DNA from: a virus | Length of the DNA stretch: 33,497 bases | Direction: 5' to 3' (one strand) | Virus record (IMG/VR): IMGVR_UViG_3300037264_001193 | Location: 1 to 33,497 of that record | In this document: in pieces, positions 14,030 to 23,400 of the stretch | Position numbering within the stretch: position 1 is the first letter of the stretch | Layout: each line of letters begins with the position of its first letter | Made by a program: the position numbers and the translations under genes | The notes under the pieces: generated by a model | What the model was told of the DNA's origin: nothing | Database searches by the model: none | The model's input: the letters and a program-made list of their open reading frames with translations, nothing else

Positions 14030-14749
14030 GTGCCCGCGCTGACGCTCGGCACCGCCGTCACCGCGCTTCGGAACGAGATCGAAGACCGCGTGGACGTGAC
14101 GGCGCTGACGACGAACCCGCCGTCGCACCTGTCGCGGCTCGAGCCGGGCATCCCGGTCTCGGGCGTGATCGACGGCGTCAACAAGCGCTTCCGCGTGCGC
14201 CACTATCCCGTTCTGACCGCCGCGACGATCGCGGACGTGATCCAGGTCGAGGACCAGGCCGGGAATGCGTTCCTGGTCGACGTCCCGACCTCCGACTTCC
14301 TGCGCGGCATCATCGCGCTCACGACCGCCCCGGCGAGCGCAACGTCGACCGAAGTCCGCTTCACCTACTTTTCGCGCTGGTTTTTCGACGCGCAGCTCGT
14401 CGAGTTCCTTCAGCGCGCCTGCGAGTTCGTCGGGGTCGGCGCGGTCCCGACGCTCACGACCGATCCGCTCGGGGTAGGCGAATCCCAACAGCCGACCGCG
14501 CTGAAGTTCGCCGCCCACCTGTGCGCGAAGATGCTGTCGACGAAGACGGCCGAGTTCTTCGATGTCAGCGCCGGCGGAAAGGACGCGAGCGCGTCCGAGA
14601 TCCCGAAGATGTACAAGGCGCTCGCGGACGAGCTGTACACCGAGGCGAAGGAGCTGCTCGAGAACCCGTACACGCGGCAGGGTCGCCGAGAGGCGCCGGC
14701 GCTCTCGATCACCGCCTACCCGTCCGGCACCTACACGCCGAGTCGCTGA
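14030..14749 (+). CDS. Putative head-tail adaptor (connector) protein
   Basis: The 239-residue protein starts at a GTG four bases after the previous stop. In siphophages the first gene after the capsid cluster commonly encodes the adaptor that binds the portal, and the following genes here match stopper, neck and tail terminator. The C-terminal half is helical with FFDAQLVEFLQRACEFVGV, LKFAAHLCAKMLSTKTAEFF and MYKALADELYTEAKELL, as in connector helical bundles. The N-terminal half has beta segments (KRFRVRHYPVLTAATIADVI). The family is not recognised by eye, so the function is inferred from order and fold type. Confidence 0.55.
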   Translation: MPALTLGTAVTALRNEIEDRVDVTALTTNPPSHLSRLEPGIPVSGVIDGVNKRFRVRHYPVLTAATIADVIQVEDQAGNAFLVDVPTSDFLRGIIALTTAPASATSTEVRFTYFSRWFFDAQLVEFLQRACEFVGVGAVPTLTTDPLGVGESQQPTALKFAAHLCAKMLSTKTAEFFDVSAGGKDASASEIPKMYKALADELYTEAKELLENPYTRQGRREAPALSITAYPSGTYTPSR

Positions 14750-14750
14750 C

Positions 14751-15242
14751 GTGGGATTCGGTCCTTCGTCCGACCACGGGCAGCAGCTCGGGGGATCTGG
14801 ATTCGGCGCCGGGTCTGGAATGTACGCCGACGAGATGTTCGAGAAGATCGCTCACGGGGCATCCTCGCTCGTCTCGATCCTCGTGACGTGGCGAAGGGCA
14901 ACGGGAACCTCGGCGGGGATTCCAGAGGCCGGCGTCCAGAAGCGACCGACGTTCCGCGACCAACTGATCCGCTGCTACCTCTACTCGATCGACCCCTCGG
15001 ACAAGATGCAGACGGGCGGCTGGTACCAACACGGGGACGTGCTTCTCGGGCTCGAGGAGTTCGCGGTGCGGTCGCTCGAAGGCGTGATCCACGGGGCGTC
15101 GTCCGAGGTCTCGCGCGAGTCGGATCGAGTGGTGTTCCGAAGCGTCGAATACCGCGTGATCGGGCAGGTCGAGTTCAATCCGATCGGCCCGACGCAGGTT
15201 GCATCGGTCGTCCACCTTCGCAAGCTCGGACTCCCGCTCTGA
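14751..15242 (+). CDS. Putative head closure (stopper) protein
   Basis: The 163-residue protein starts at a GTG one base after the preceding stop. It is in the position of the stopper that closes the portal after packaging and is of suitable size. The C-terminal two-thirds looks like a beta barrel: QLIRCYLYSIDPSDKMQTGG, DVLLGLEEFAVRSLEGVIHG and RSVEYRVIGQVEFNPIGPTQ, ending in VVHLRKLGLPL. The 'xYRVIGQVxFNPIGP' stretch is like SPP1 gp16-type closure proteins, which I note as a remembered resemblance. The N-terminal Gly/Ser-rich 20 residues are likely flexible. Confidence 0.6.
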   Translation: MGFGPSSDHGQQLGGSGFGAGSGMYADEMFEKIAHGASSLVSILVTWRRATGTSAGIPEAGVQKRPTFRDQLIRCYLYSIDPSDKMQTGGWYQHGDVLLGLEEFAVRSLEGVIHGASSEVSRESDRVVFRSVEYRVIGQVEFNPIGPTQVASVVHLRKLGLPL

Positions 15243-15772
15243 TGGGCTACCGATGCACGCTCTCGGTCTCGGGCATGGACTCGCTTCGTGAGATCGTGGA
15301 CCCCGTCCGTCTCTCGAAGGATCTGGAACACATCCACCGCAAGCTGGCGTTCATGTCGCTCGAACACGCGATCCGCACTTGCTCGGTGGACACCGGAAGG
15401 GCCAGGGCCGGATTCCTCGCGCTGCACACGAAGCACGGAATCTCGGCCGCGAACGTGATGCGTCGCACGCCTCCGGGCGGGGCGGGGGGAAGGCCGGATC
15501 CAGCAGCCGAGGCCGAGGGGAAGGCGAAAAGCCGTCTGCTCGTGGACCGTCCGTTCGAGATCCGCCTCGCGAACACGGTGAACTATGTCGAGTTCATCAA
15601 CAGCGGGACGAGCCGGATGCGGGGGACGGGGTTCCTCGACAAGACGATCCAGAAGACGATCACGCACGCGCAGAAGGTCGTCGACTGGTACGTCACGGCC
15701 AAGCTCTCGCAGGTCGGACTCGGGAAGGTGAAATCCGATCCGTCCGAGGGGCCGGGAGAGATCCCGACATGA
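15242..15772 (+). CDS. HK97 gp10-like neck/tail-component protein
   Basis: The 176-residue protein starts at an ATG overlapping the previous stop as TGATG. It has the pattern of HK97 gp10-like proteins: a helix with LEHAIRTC, then DTGRARAGFLALHTKHG, a strand LANTVNYVEFINSGTSRMRG and a C-terminal helix beginning with GFLDKTIQKTITHAQK. The middle (about 75-105) carries a Gly/Pro-rich insert. Such proteins sit at the head-tail neck and help attach the tail. The 'NxxxYxxFxNxGTSxMxGxxFLxKT' line is what I rely on. Confidence 0.75.
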   Translation: MGYRCTLSVSGMDSLREIVDPVRLSKDLEHIHRKLAFMSLEHAIRTCSVDTGRARAGFLALHTKHGISAANVMRRTPPGGAGGRPDPAAEAEGKAKSRLLVDRPFEIRLANTVNYVEFINSGTSRMRGTGFLDKTIQKTITHAQKVVDWYVTAKLSQVGLGKVKSDPSEGPGEIPT

Positions 15773-16392
15773 GCGCCCCGACCGTCTCGGAGTCCGGCAG
15801 GTACAACGCCGTCTCGTCGTTCTTCCTGTGGGTCAAGAACCGCGTGGCGACAATGTCGCCGCTACCGGCAACGGGACTCTCGCCGAACACGATCCCGTTC
15901 ACCGTCGAGATGCGCCGACCTGTCACGGTCGCGGATCTCGCGGCTGGACCGATCCTCTGCCTCGCGGACCTCGGACTGTTTTCGCAGGACGCCGCCGACA
16001 CCGACGACGTGATCCTGTACGACACGGCCAACAACAAGCCGATCCGAGGGAAGCTGTGCCAGACCCTGATCGAGTTCACGATCTGGGGGTCGTCGCAGAT
16101 CCGCGCGGACGAGGACGCAAGGATCGCTCGAATCCGAGACGCTATGCTGTCCGCATACCGTCTGGCGGGGCGCAAGGACCCCGCGACGGGCCTGTTTATC
16201 GTGGAACCGGCGTACATCTACAACTACGCGGCGAACGTGGCGGCGCCGACCTTGACGAACAACCGGATCCGAAAGGACCGGGCATCTTCCTGGCTGACCG
16301 AATCCGTGATAGAAGACGAAGCGCACCCGGAGCTGCGAGCCTGGCGCGGCGTGCTTCGAGTGTGGTGGATCGAGTTCTTCGACGCACCATAG
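15769..16392 (+). CDS. Putative tail terminator protein
   Basis: The 207-residue protein starts at an ATG in an ATGA overlap. It lies between the gp10-like gene and the tube gene, the slot of the tail terminator that caps the tube and joins it to the head. It has mixed alpha/beta segments: QTLIEFTIWGSSQIRADEDA and ARIARIRDAMLSAYRLAG, then ELRAWRGVLRVWWIEFFDAP at the end, matching strand-helix-strand elements in terminator proteins. The N-terminus is somewhat longer than usual. Assignment is by gene order plus size. Confidence 0.6.
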   Translation: MSAPTVSESGRYNAVSSFFLWVKNRVATMSPLPATGLSPNTIPFTVEMRRPVTVADLAAGPILCLADLGLFSQDAADTDDVILYDTANNKPIRGKLCQTLIEFTIWGSSQIRADEDARIARIRDAMLSAYRLAGRKDPATGLFIVEPAYIYNYAANVAAPTLTNNRIRKDRASSWLTESVIEDEAHPELRAWRGVLRVWWIEFFDAP

Positions 16393-16401
16393 GAGGCGAA
16401 C

Positions 16402-17562
16402 ATGGCCGCACCCGAAGTCCTGATTGGGCAACGAGCACGAGTCCGAGTTCTCACGAAGACCCGAGGTCCGGTGATCCTCGGAATGAACGACACGGTCGAA
16501 CTGGCGCCGGGTCTGTCGCAGAAGGCCGTCTCTGCGGTCCAGGCGCTCGATCCCCAGGCGATCTACAACGCGCACGGGGCGGGGACCGGCAAGATCAGCC
16601 CGACCGAGACGCAGGCGCTCGAGTTGTACGCGGCGCTTCAGGACATCGAGACGGCTCCGGGGACCACGCCTGCCGGGATCGTGAACGACCTGCGGAACCT
16701 AAAGCCGTTCTCGATCCTCGTCGAGAAGATCGCCGACGACAAGGACGCGCCGTTCGGGTTCATGTTCGCCTACGGATGCCTACCGTCGAACGTCTCGGCA
16801 CCTATGCCGGCGATGGACGCGATGAAGCGGGACATTCCGTTCGGGTTCAAGAGGCTCGACGACCTGCGCGGATTCGGCGCGAGGTATCTGCGCTGCCGTC
16901 CGACGGCTTCGGCCTTTCTCGCGACGCCTTCGATCCCGGCGCTGACGCAGGGCGCGGGTACGTCGCCTTTCGCAATCGGGGATATCGTGTACGTCCGAAC
17001 CGCGATCTGCGATGAGGTCAAGGCGTTTGGAGATGCCGCTCCGACGGCGGCGAATCACCTGACGCGCGCCTGTCAGGAAGTGTCCGAACTCGTCGCGGTT
17101 GCGGCGAACAAGATCACCGTCACGGTCGCAGCTGTCGGGGCCGGAACGAGCCTTGCGGTCTACGTCGGCCGCGCCTCGGGCGTCGAGACCTTCTACGGCT
17201 GGATCGCTGCGGTCGGTACGACCATCGACATCACGGGCTGGAACGATCCCTCGGGACCGCGCCCCCCGTACCACAACAACCTCGCGGCGTACACGACCCC
17301 GGAAGATGCGGTGTTCGGAGCGGTCGGAGCTTTCAGCAATGCCGTTGATCTCACGGCGAACGGCGGGGCGCTTCCGATCCCGTTGATCCCGAGCGGTCTG
17401 CCCTACGTCGCGGTCCTTAAAAACGGCGTCCGGCAGCCGGAGGATCAGGCGGTTTCGAGTGGGTTCGGATTCTCGGACGATCTGAAAACGTTCTACCTCG
17501 CGGTCGCGCCGGATCAGGCCGACGTGTGGGAGCTCGTCATGCCCGTCGCGCCGGGCGCGTAA
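16402..17562 (+). CDS. Major tail tube protein
   Basis: The 386-residue protein starts at an ATG with TAGGAGG seven bases upstream, the second-best type of leader in the window, as expected for the abundant tube subunit. It comes right before the frameshifting chaperone gene and tape measure, a conserved order. N-terminal residues 1-170 are strand-rich with Gly/Pro turns. Residues 205-290 look like an added immunoglobulin-like or lectin-like domain (KITVTVAAVGAGTSLAVYVG, FYGWIAAVGTTIDITGWNDP). The C-terminus (QADVWELVMPVAPGA) is another strand. The protein is longer than the common 150-250, consistent with an extra surface domain. Confidence 0.78.
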   Translation: MAAPEVLIGQRARVRVLTKTRGPVILGMNDTVELAPGLSQKAVSAVQALDPQAIYNAHGAGTGKISPTETQALELYAALQDIETAPGTTPAGIVNDLRNLKPFSILVEKIADDKDAPFGFMFAYGCLPSNVSAPMPAMDAMKRDIPFGFKRLDDLRGFGARYLRCRPTASAFLATPSIPALTQGAGTSPFAIGDIVYVRTAICDEVKAFGDAAPTAANHLTRACQEVSELVAVAANKITVTVAAVGAGTSLAVYVGRASGVETFYGWIAAVGTTIDITGWNDPSGPRPPYHNNLAAYTTPEDAVFGAVGAFSNAVDLTANGGALPIPLIPSGLPYVAVLKNGVRQPEDQAVSSGFGFSDDLKTFYLAVAPDQADVWELVMPVAPGA

Positions 17563-17571
17563 GGGGGCGGC

Positions 17572-18063
17572 ATGGATTCCAACGAGACGAACGCGATGCG
17601 GAAGCTGCTCCGAGAACCGTTCGCGTACTCTGGGCCGAAGTCTCCGGGGTTGGCTCGTGCGCTGCGTTTGCGTGCGGAGGAAACGACCGACGCTGACGAA
17701 AAGGCGGCGTTCGCGAAGCGGGCCGAGGAACTCGAAGCGGAACGGATCGAGGGCGAGATCTGGCCTTTGACGTTCCGCGAGCGATGCTCCGTGGATCTCA
17801 TGCTCGCGGAAGCGGCGGCGGTGGCAGACGAGGAGGGATCCTCGCCTCGGATCAAGAACGCCTACCTCGGAGCTACTACCGTTCGCCTTCACGCGAGGGC
17901 GTGTCTCCGTGTCGCAGGGACGAAGGGGAAGGTCCACGTCCTGACGCACAATGAGGCGCAATCGCTGGACGTCGAAGCGGCGACAGACATCTACGGGAAG
18001 TTCGTCGAGGCGTTCGTTTTGACGGAGAACGAAAGCCCAAAAGGACCGACTCTCCGGTCCTGA
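17572..18063 (+). CDS. Tail assembly chaperone, unshifted form (lambda gpG-like)
   Basis: The 163-residue protein starts at an ATG and ends with TGA 18061-18063. It lies between the tube and tape-measure genes, as gpG does. It is a charged helical protein (FAKRAEELEAERIEGEIWPL, ERCSVDLMLAEAAAVADEEG). The tail chaperone coats the tape measure while the tube polymerises. Its codons 155-157 contain the slip site C CCA AAA, after which a -1 reading gives a C-terminal extension listed separately. The two forms in a fixed ratio are needed in lambda; the same is inferred here. Confidence 0.8.
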   Translation: MDSNETNAMRKLLREPFAYSGPKSPGLARALRLRAEETTDADEKAAFAKRAEELEAERIEGEIWPLTFRERCSVDLMLAEAAAVADEEGSSPRIKNAYLGATTVRLHARACLRVAGTKGKVHVLTHNEAQSLDVEAATDIYGKFVEAFVLTENESPKGPTLRS

Positions 18064-18248
18064 TCTTCGCGCGGAATATCGCCGCGGTCGGGAAGGAGTA
18101 CGGGATGCCGCTCGCGGGAGGGTCAGTGCTGGACCTGCCGAACGCTTGGGTTCAGCTGGCGTTCGCTGGGTTCGCGGCGCAGGCGAATCCGATGGCCGCG
18201 CCCCCGCCTCCGGGGACGTTCCGCTTCGTCGCGACGGGTGACGCCTGA
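17572..18248 (+). CDS. Tail assembly chaperone, -1 frameshift fusion (lambda gpGT-like)
   Basis: This joins 17572-18042 in frame to 18042-18248 after a -1 slip, giving 157 + 68 = 225 residues. The extension starts RTDSPVLIFARNIAAVGKEY, contains LDLPNAWVQLAFAGFAAQA, and ends at TGA 18246-18248, which overlaps the tape-measure start as TGATG. Without the slip this 183-base stretch would be an unexplained gap with no start in a good context. In known phages the extension (T domain) contacts the tape measure. The extended frame has no stop in that span, supporting the reading. Confidence 0.75.
18036..18060 (+). promoter_or_regulatory. Programmed -1 frameshift signal: slippery heptamer and hairpin
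   Basis: The bases CCCAAAA (18036-18042) fit X XXY YYZ with zero-frame codons AGC CCA AAA, so both tRNAs can re-pair after a one-base backward slip. Directly after it, GGACCG (18043-18048) pairs with CGGTCC (18055-18060) around a 6-base loop. The hairpin is closer to the slip site than the usual 5-9 bases, so its role is unsure; the heptamer alone may suffice. Confidence 0.75.
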
Positions 18249-19753
18249 TGGGTGCGCGCGAGGTCGTCCTCTCGTACCGCTCGGCGTTCGATGCGAGCGG
18301 GGCGCAATCGGCGTTCAAGGCTAACGAGGCGGTCGCGGGGAGCGTCCAGCGGTACGGGTCAACGGTCAAGGGTGCGTCGGACCGGATGATCGACTTCGAG
18401 GTCAAGGAGCGTCGCGTCGAGGCGGTGACGAAGAACGTCTCGGCCGCTCTTTTCACGGCGGCGCAGAGCGGAAGCGCGATGCAAGGCGGGATGAGGGCCG
18501 GAGCTGCGGCGCTCGACTTCCTCGGGAACGCGGCCGGGTCGCTGGCCGGTCCGGTTGGGATCGCGATCCTGCTCGCCTCTAATCTGGCGTCCGCGTTCCT
18601 GGCGGTGAAGGCGAACGCGACCGAGGCGAAGGAGAAGGTCGCGGAGGTCATGTCGGCGTCCGAGGCGTACTCGATCGCTCTCGACGCACTCTCGAAGTCT
18701 GGAAGGGCCGAGACCGATTCGACGGTCCAGCGATTGAAGGCGAAGCAGCGCGAGGTCGAAACGGCATCGCAGATCAACCGACTCGCGGAGTCGGGGTCCG
18801 AGGCGATCCGGCGCTACAACGAGGCCGAGGCCGCGCGTCTGGACGTCTCGAACAAGCTGACCGAGGCCAAGGATCGCCTGCGACGACTCACGGAATACGA
18901 GCGGGCCGCGTACCCGCAACAGGCCGTCCAGATCGAAGAGTCGATTCGACGGCTGACGGACGAACTCGGAAAGGCCGCGTCGAAGACGACCGCGCTCGAA
19001 GCGCAGACGCGATCACACACCGAGGCGTCGAAGGGCGTCGCGTCGGCGTTCGAGAATCAGGAAGGCGCGCTCGCGGGGGTCATCGAGGCCGAGGACACTT
19101 GGCAGACTGCCCGGCAGCGCAACCTCGATCTCGGATGGGAGACGATGGCGCTCGAGTACCGAATCGCGTTGCAGCGCGAGATGCTCTCGGCCGGGGAAAC
19201 CGCAAGGATCCAGAAAGAGCGGATGTTGCGGATCGCGGCGGCGCAGAATGTTGCGTCGATCGCCGGAAGCCTCGCGTCGTTCATGGAGGCGACCGGATCG
19301 AAGTCGTTCGGGGTGATGAAGGCGCTTCGCTACGGCGAGGCGGTCATCAACACGGCGGCTGGCGTCATGCAGGCGTTAGGTACGATCGCCCCGCCCTACA
19401 GCTACATCGCGGCTGCAGCTACGGCGGCGGCAGGCGCGGTCCAGATCGCCACGATCGCATCTACGAATCCAGGGGCGGGATCCGTTACTACACCGAGCAT
19501 GGGCGGTGGCGGTGGCGGCGGATTCCCGACCGGAGGGGGCGGCGATGGTCCCGGCCCGTTCACGCTCGGCGCCGGGGGAGCTCCCGGAGGCTCGATGGCT
19601 GGCGCCACGGTCACGGTCACGATCGAGTCGCTCGTGTTCCAGGGACTCGACCCCGACTCCGTTCCGGCCGGGCAGATGCGCCGATTCGTGCGACGCTTCG
19701 CCGAGATGCTTTCCTTCGAGTTCAACGCGCTCGGAAACCGGATCGGGAGGTAG
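18248..19753 (+). CDS. Tape measure protein
   Basis: The 501-residue protein starts at an ATG overlapping the frameshift-product stop. It is largely helical and has a hydrophobic N-terminal part, AGSLAGPVGIAILLASNLAS (about 98-117), then long coiled-coil (about 130-270). The segment FGVMKALRYGEAVINTAAGV, followed by APPYSYIAAAATAAAGAVQI (378-397), is the characteristic C-terminal tape-measure motif. A Gly-rich linker and a beta tail close the protein. By the rule of about 1.5 angstrom per residue, a tail near 75 nm is expected. It is short for a siphophage. No lysozyme or peptidase domain was seen. Confidence 0.85.
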   Translation: MGAREVVLSYRSAFDASGAQSAFKANEAVAGSVQRYGSTVKGASDRMIDFEVKERRVEAVTKNVSAALFTAAQSGSAMQGGMRAGAAALDFLGNAAGSLAGPVGIAILLASNLASAFLAVKANATEAKEKVAEVMSASEAYSIALDALSKSGRAETDSTVQRLKAKQREVETASQINRLAESGSEAIRRYNEAEAARLDVSNKLTEAKDRLRRLTEYERAAYPQQAVQIEESIRRLTDELGKAASKTTALEAQTRSHTEASKGVASAFENQEGALAGVIEAEDTWQTARQRNLDLGWETMALEYRIALQREMLSAGETARIQKERMLRIAAAQNVASIAGSLASFMEATGSKSFGVMKALRYGEAVINTAAGVMQALGTIAPPYSYIAAAATAAAGAVQIATIASTNPGAGSVTTPSMGGGGGGGFPTGGGGDGPGPFTLGAGGAPGGSMAGATVTVTIESLVFQGLDPDSVPAGQMRRFVRRFAEMLSFEFNALGNRIGR

Positions 19754-19756
19754 GCC

Positions 19757-20440
19757 GTGGGTCTCTCGGAAGGTGGCGTCGAACTCACCTACGGCCTGGA
19801 ACTCGGACTCGCGGCGTTCCCGCCGACGACCTCGAACATGGTCCGATTCCCGACGGTCCCGGTCTCGGTTCAATGGACCGACGAATCCGCACGGGCCGAG
19901 CACCAGAACCTCGCCGGGGACGATCGGGTGTCGTACCAGAAGATCGTCGCCCCGAAGGTGTCGGTCTCGCTCGATGCGCTCTCGTTCGAGGACAGGGCCA
20001 AGTGGCGGTCGCTCGCGATCACAACCTCGGCCTTCTACTTCGTCCGGCTTCTGCGGACGGAGAAGCTGCTAGGTCTAGCGGCGATCACGTTCTCGGAGAG
20101 TGGGGCGATCAAGGTTCGTCTCCCGCACTCGTCCTACAGCCTCGCCTCGAAGCGGTCCGTCGCGGTGGGCGGGGCAAGCCTGCTCTCGGGCTTCCTCGTA
20201 CACACGATCTGGGGGAACGCCTGGCAGGAACTCGGATCGACGATCACGGTCCCGTCCTACGACGACGCGACCGAGACGCTCACGCTCGGGGGCGTGGGTG
20301 TGCCTGTAGCCGGAGTGGTCGTCTACATCAACTTCGCGGCTTCGGCTTGGCTCGCGAAGCTCGCGAAGGGACCGCAGATCTCGCCCGTCGTCGGAGCGCC
20401 TAGCCTGCACGCGGGGTCCGTGACGTTCGAGGGGGCGTGA
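19757..20440 (+). CDS. Putative distal tail (Dit-like) protein
   Basis: The 227-residue protein starts at a GTG three bases after the tape-measure stop. The gene after the tape measure in siphophages usually encodes the distal tail hub protein, followed by the large tail-tip gene, as here. It is strand-rich: LTYGLELGLAAFPPTTSNMV, KVSVSLDALSFEDRAKWRSL and ITFSESGAIKVRLPHSSYSL, then a Gly-rich beta C-terminus. A hexameric ring joining tube to tip is inferred from position. I do not see a decisive motif. Confidence 0.6.
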   Translation: MGLSEGGVELTYGLELGLAAFPPTTSNMVRFPTVPVSVQWTDESARAEHQNLAGDDRVSYQKIVAPKVSVSLDALSFEDRAKWRSLAITTSAFYFVRLLRTEKLLGLAAITFSESGAIKVRLPHSSYSLASKRSVAVGGASLLSGFLVHTIWGNAWQELGSTITVPSYDDATETLTLGGVGVPVAGVVVYINFAASAWLAKLAKGPQISPVVGAPSLHAGSVTFEGA

Positions 20441-23400
20441 GTGTTCCCGACCTCCGCAGCCTTCGAGTCGCAGCGCACGTCCGACGCGAACATCGTCTCG
20501 GATCGCGTGACCATGTTTTTCGGAGACTACGGAGCCGTGGCACAAGGCGCGGACTGGAACGCGAAGGGGATCGAATCGCTGGCAACCGACGACTCGCTTT
20601 TCGAGTCCGACACCTACTCGCCGGATCAGGTCGGGAGCGGGCGGCGGGATCACCGGAACTTCGGGGGCGTCGAGGACAACACGGGGAACGGGATCGGCTG
20701 GAAGGGGTGCCAACGGTCGAAGGCGGCGGGAACCTATCCGGGCGTTGTGATTCGGAACCTGGATGCTCCGACCGACGGGACGAAGAACAACGACGGGAAG
20801 CGGCTGGCGCAGCGGTTCCTCGTCCCGACACCTGGGGGCGGCGTCCTCACGGCGACGCTCGAGCAGATCCGCGTCCGACTCGGGATCACCGGGGCACCCG
20901 CAGGGACGACAATCGCGATCTACGCGGACGCGCTCGGTCTTCCTTCCGGCGCCGCGCTCGGATCGTTCGCTGTCGCGACAACCGATATCCGCGACGGGTG
21001 GGTCTGGATAGACACGGCAGTCGTAGGTCTCACGGTCGGAGCGTTCTACTGGATCGTCCTCGATACGACGGGGACGGCGGCGAACAACTGGACCTGGGGC
21101 TACGTCAACACGTCCACGGGCACCGAGTTCGCGGCCGAAAAGTCCGGCGTCCCCTGGGTCGCGCAGACCTACCGTCTGCACTATTCGACGGTGTTCTCGT
21201 GGACGGCGAGTCCGAAGGGCGAGTTTTTGCACGTCGCTTTCGGGGCCGACCGGAAGATCAATACCGTTCGGATCTACGCCTACCCGTCAACGCGGACGGT
21301 CAAGAAGCAGGGTCCGCAAACGGTGACGCTACGAAGGCGAACGGCACCGAACGTCTACGCCGACGTCACCGTGACGGAACTTCGGGCCTGCGACTACGCC
21401 GAGGAGACTTCGGCCGCGAGCATCGCCGGAGCTCAGGTTTCATCCGCGACCGCCACCTTCTGGGAAGCGCGTTTCGGAGAGGTAACGACCGACGGATTCG
21501 AGATCCAGATTGCCAAGGCGCAGACCGACTTCGACCTTTCGAGAATCGTCGCGGTCGAGTTCTACTTGGCCGAGGACATCACCGAGCGCGTCAACGGCTA
21601 CGATGTCTCGATCCGACGGGACACTTTCCTCGTCACCGATCAGGCCCGCGACCTCACGATGGGATGCTCGAACGTCGATCGGTTCTTCTCGCCCCGCTAC
21701 GCCCCTTCGAGTCCGCAGCTGGCCGATGGGTTCCGAAACCCAGAGCTGCGGCCGGAACTGGAAGTGAAGATCGAGGCGGGGTTCTCGACAACCGAGCTCG
21801 TCCCGCTCGGGACGTTCTTCCTCGATGCGATCGGCATCCGTCCGAAGGAACGAGTTGCGAACCTAAGGGGTCGCGACTTCGGCAAACGGTTCGAGACGAC
21901 GACTCTGTCGGAGGCCACGCAGCAATCCAGCCGGATCGAGGATCTGATCGAGTTGTGCGCGAACCGCGCGAACTGGAGCTCGAGCCGGTACTTCCCGGCG
22001 CAGACGGAAAACATCGTGCCTTTCTTCTTCCCGGCCGGAACGACCGTTCGCGAGGAGATCGACAAACTCGCCGAGGCCGCGCCGTTCGGGACCGTCCGCT
22101 TCGACGAGCGCGGGGATCTCCGGTTCCTGACCTACCTTCCGTCGACCTCGACGCGGGACTTCACCGTTCAGGGGCAGAGCTACTACCTCGGCATCGGCCC
22201 CCCCGACAGGTGCCACGCGCTGCCGACGGGAGAGAAGGTCTACCTCTCGTCGCACGAGACGCAGCCAGGCCCGGATGACGTTGCGCTGATCGAATACGAC
22301 ATTCCGACGCGGACCTATCGGCAGTTGTACGCGGTGACCGAGGTTGACGCGACGTCGTTCGGGCAGTTCGCGACCGATGGCACGTTCCTGTTCTGGACCT
22401 ACGGGAACTTCGCGTACCGGATGGACCTGTCCTCGCTGGCCGTGATCTCGCTCGACGTGTCGGCCTTGGTCGCGGGATTCACGGGGGTCGGGTTCTCGAA
22501 CTCGTGGGGGCAGGTCGTCTCGGGCCGGTACTACTTCGTCGTCTCGGACGCGGCGAACACGATCCTCTGCTCGGTGACGACCGCTCTCGCTGGGTTCACG
22601 AATCACGGGAACGTGGCGCCGACCACGAACGCCGTCGGGCGGATCGTTCGGTGGACCCCGACAGGCGCGATTGATCGTTTGTACTGGACCGTCGAGGCCG
22701 GGGCGCACACTCAGACGCACTGGGACTTGGTCGGAGCGGCCTTCGGGAACGACGGCGTGACGCGCCGAGGGGTAGCTACCGACGGAACCCTGCTCTACGA
22801 GCTGACCTCTGGAAACGTGCTGCAAAGCCGGACCTCTGCGGCGGTCCTTTCGACGATCGACGCGGCGGTGCCGGCGCCCGGAACGAACCAGAACGGTACC
22901 GGGATCGGATTCGCCGCAGGGCGTATCTGGATGAGCCGAAGGGACGCCACGAGGACGGACTTGCTTCGGGTCTACAACCTCGTCGACCTCTCGCGGTTCG
23001 ACATTCAGATTCCTGGGCCGTTCCAGCGTAGCAGCGTTCTCGAGGACCGGACCACGGGCCGACTGATTCTCGTTTCCGACTCGTCGGAAGCCACCGCATC
23101 GGTCCCGGCGATCCGTGTCGTCCAGGGTCCGAACGCCCCGACCGCGTCGGTTCTGACGGCGTCCTACGACGGGGAACTGCTCGCGGCCGACTACGAGTTG
23201 ACCGGCGAGAACGGTGGACAGTCCGCGATCATCTCGGGCGTGCGGTGGGTCTTCAATCCCGTCGTCCTTGGATCAGCTACGACGGTCTGGCGCATGACGC
23301 GGAACGGGCAACAACTCTCGTCCACGAACCTGCTCACTGTCCCGGCGAACACGCCGGCGATCAACCTAAATCAGACCGGAGTCGGGGGTCCGTACTTCAA

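Noticed and set aside
16147-16160. Fourth copy of the ATGCGYGCCGCATA motif (ATGCTGTCCGCATA)
   Set aside because: Three mismatches and inside a coding region, so not distinguishable from chance.
20437-22278. Plus-strand frame of 613 codons overlapping the tail-tip gene
   Set aside because: Arg/Gly-rich shadow of the 1221-residue tail-tip frame, which continues far beyond it.
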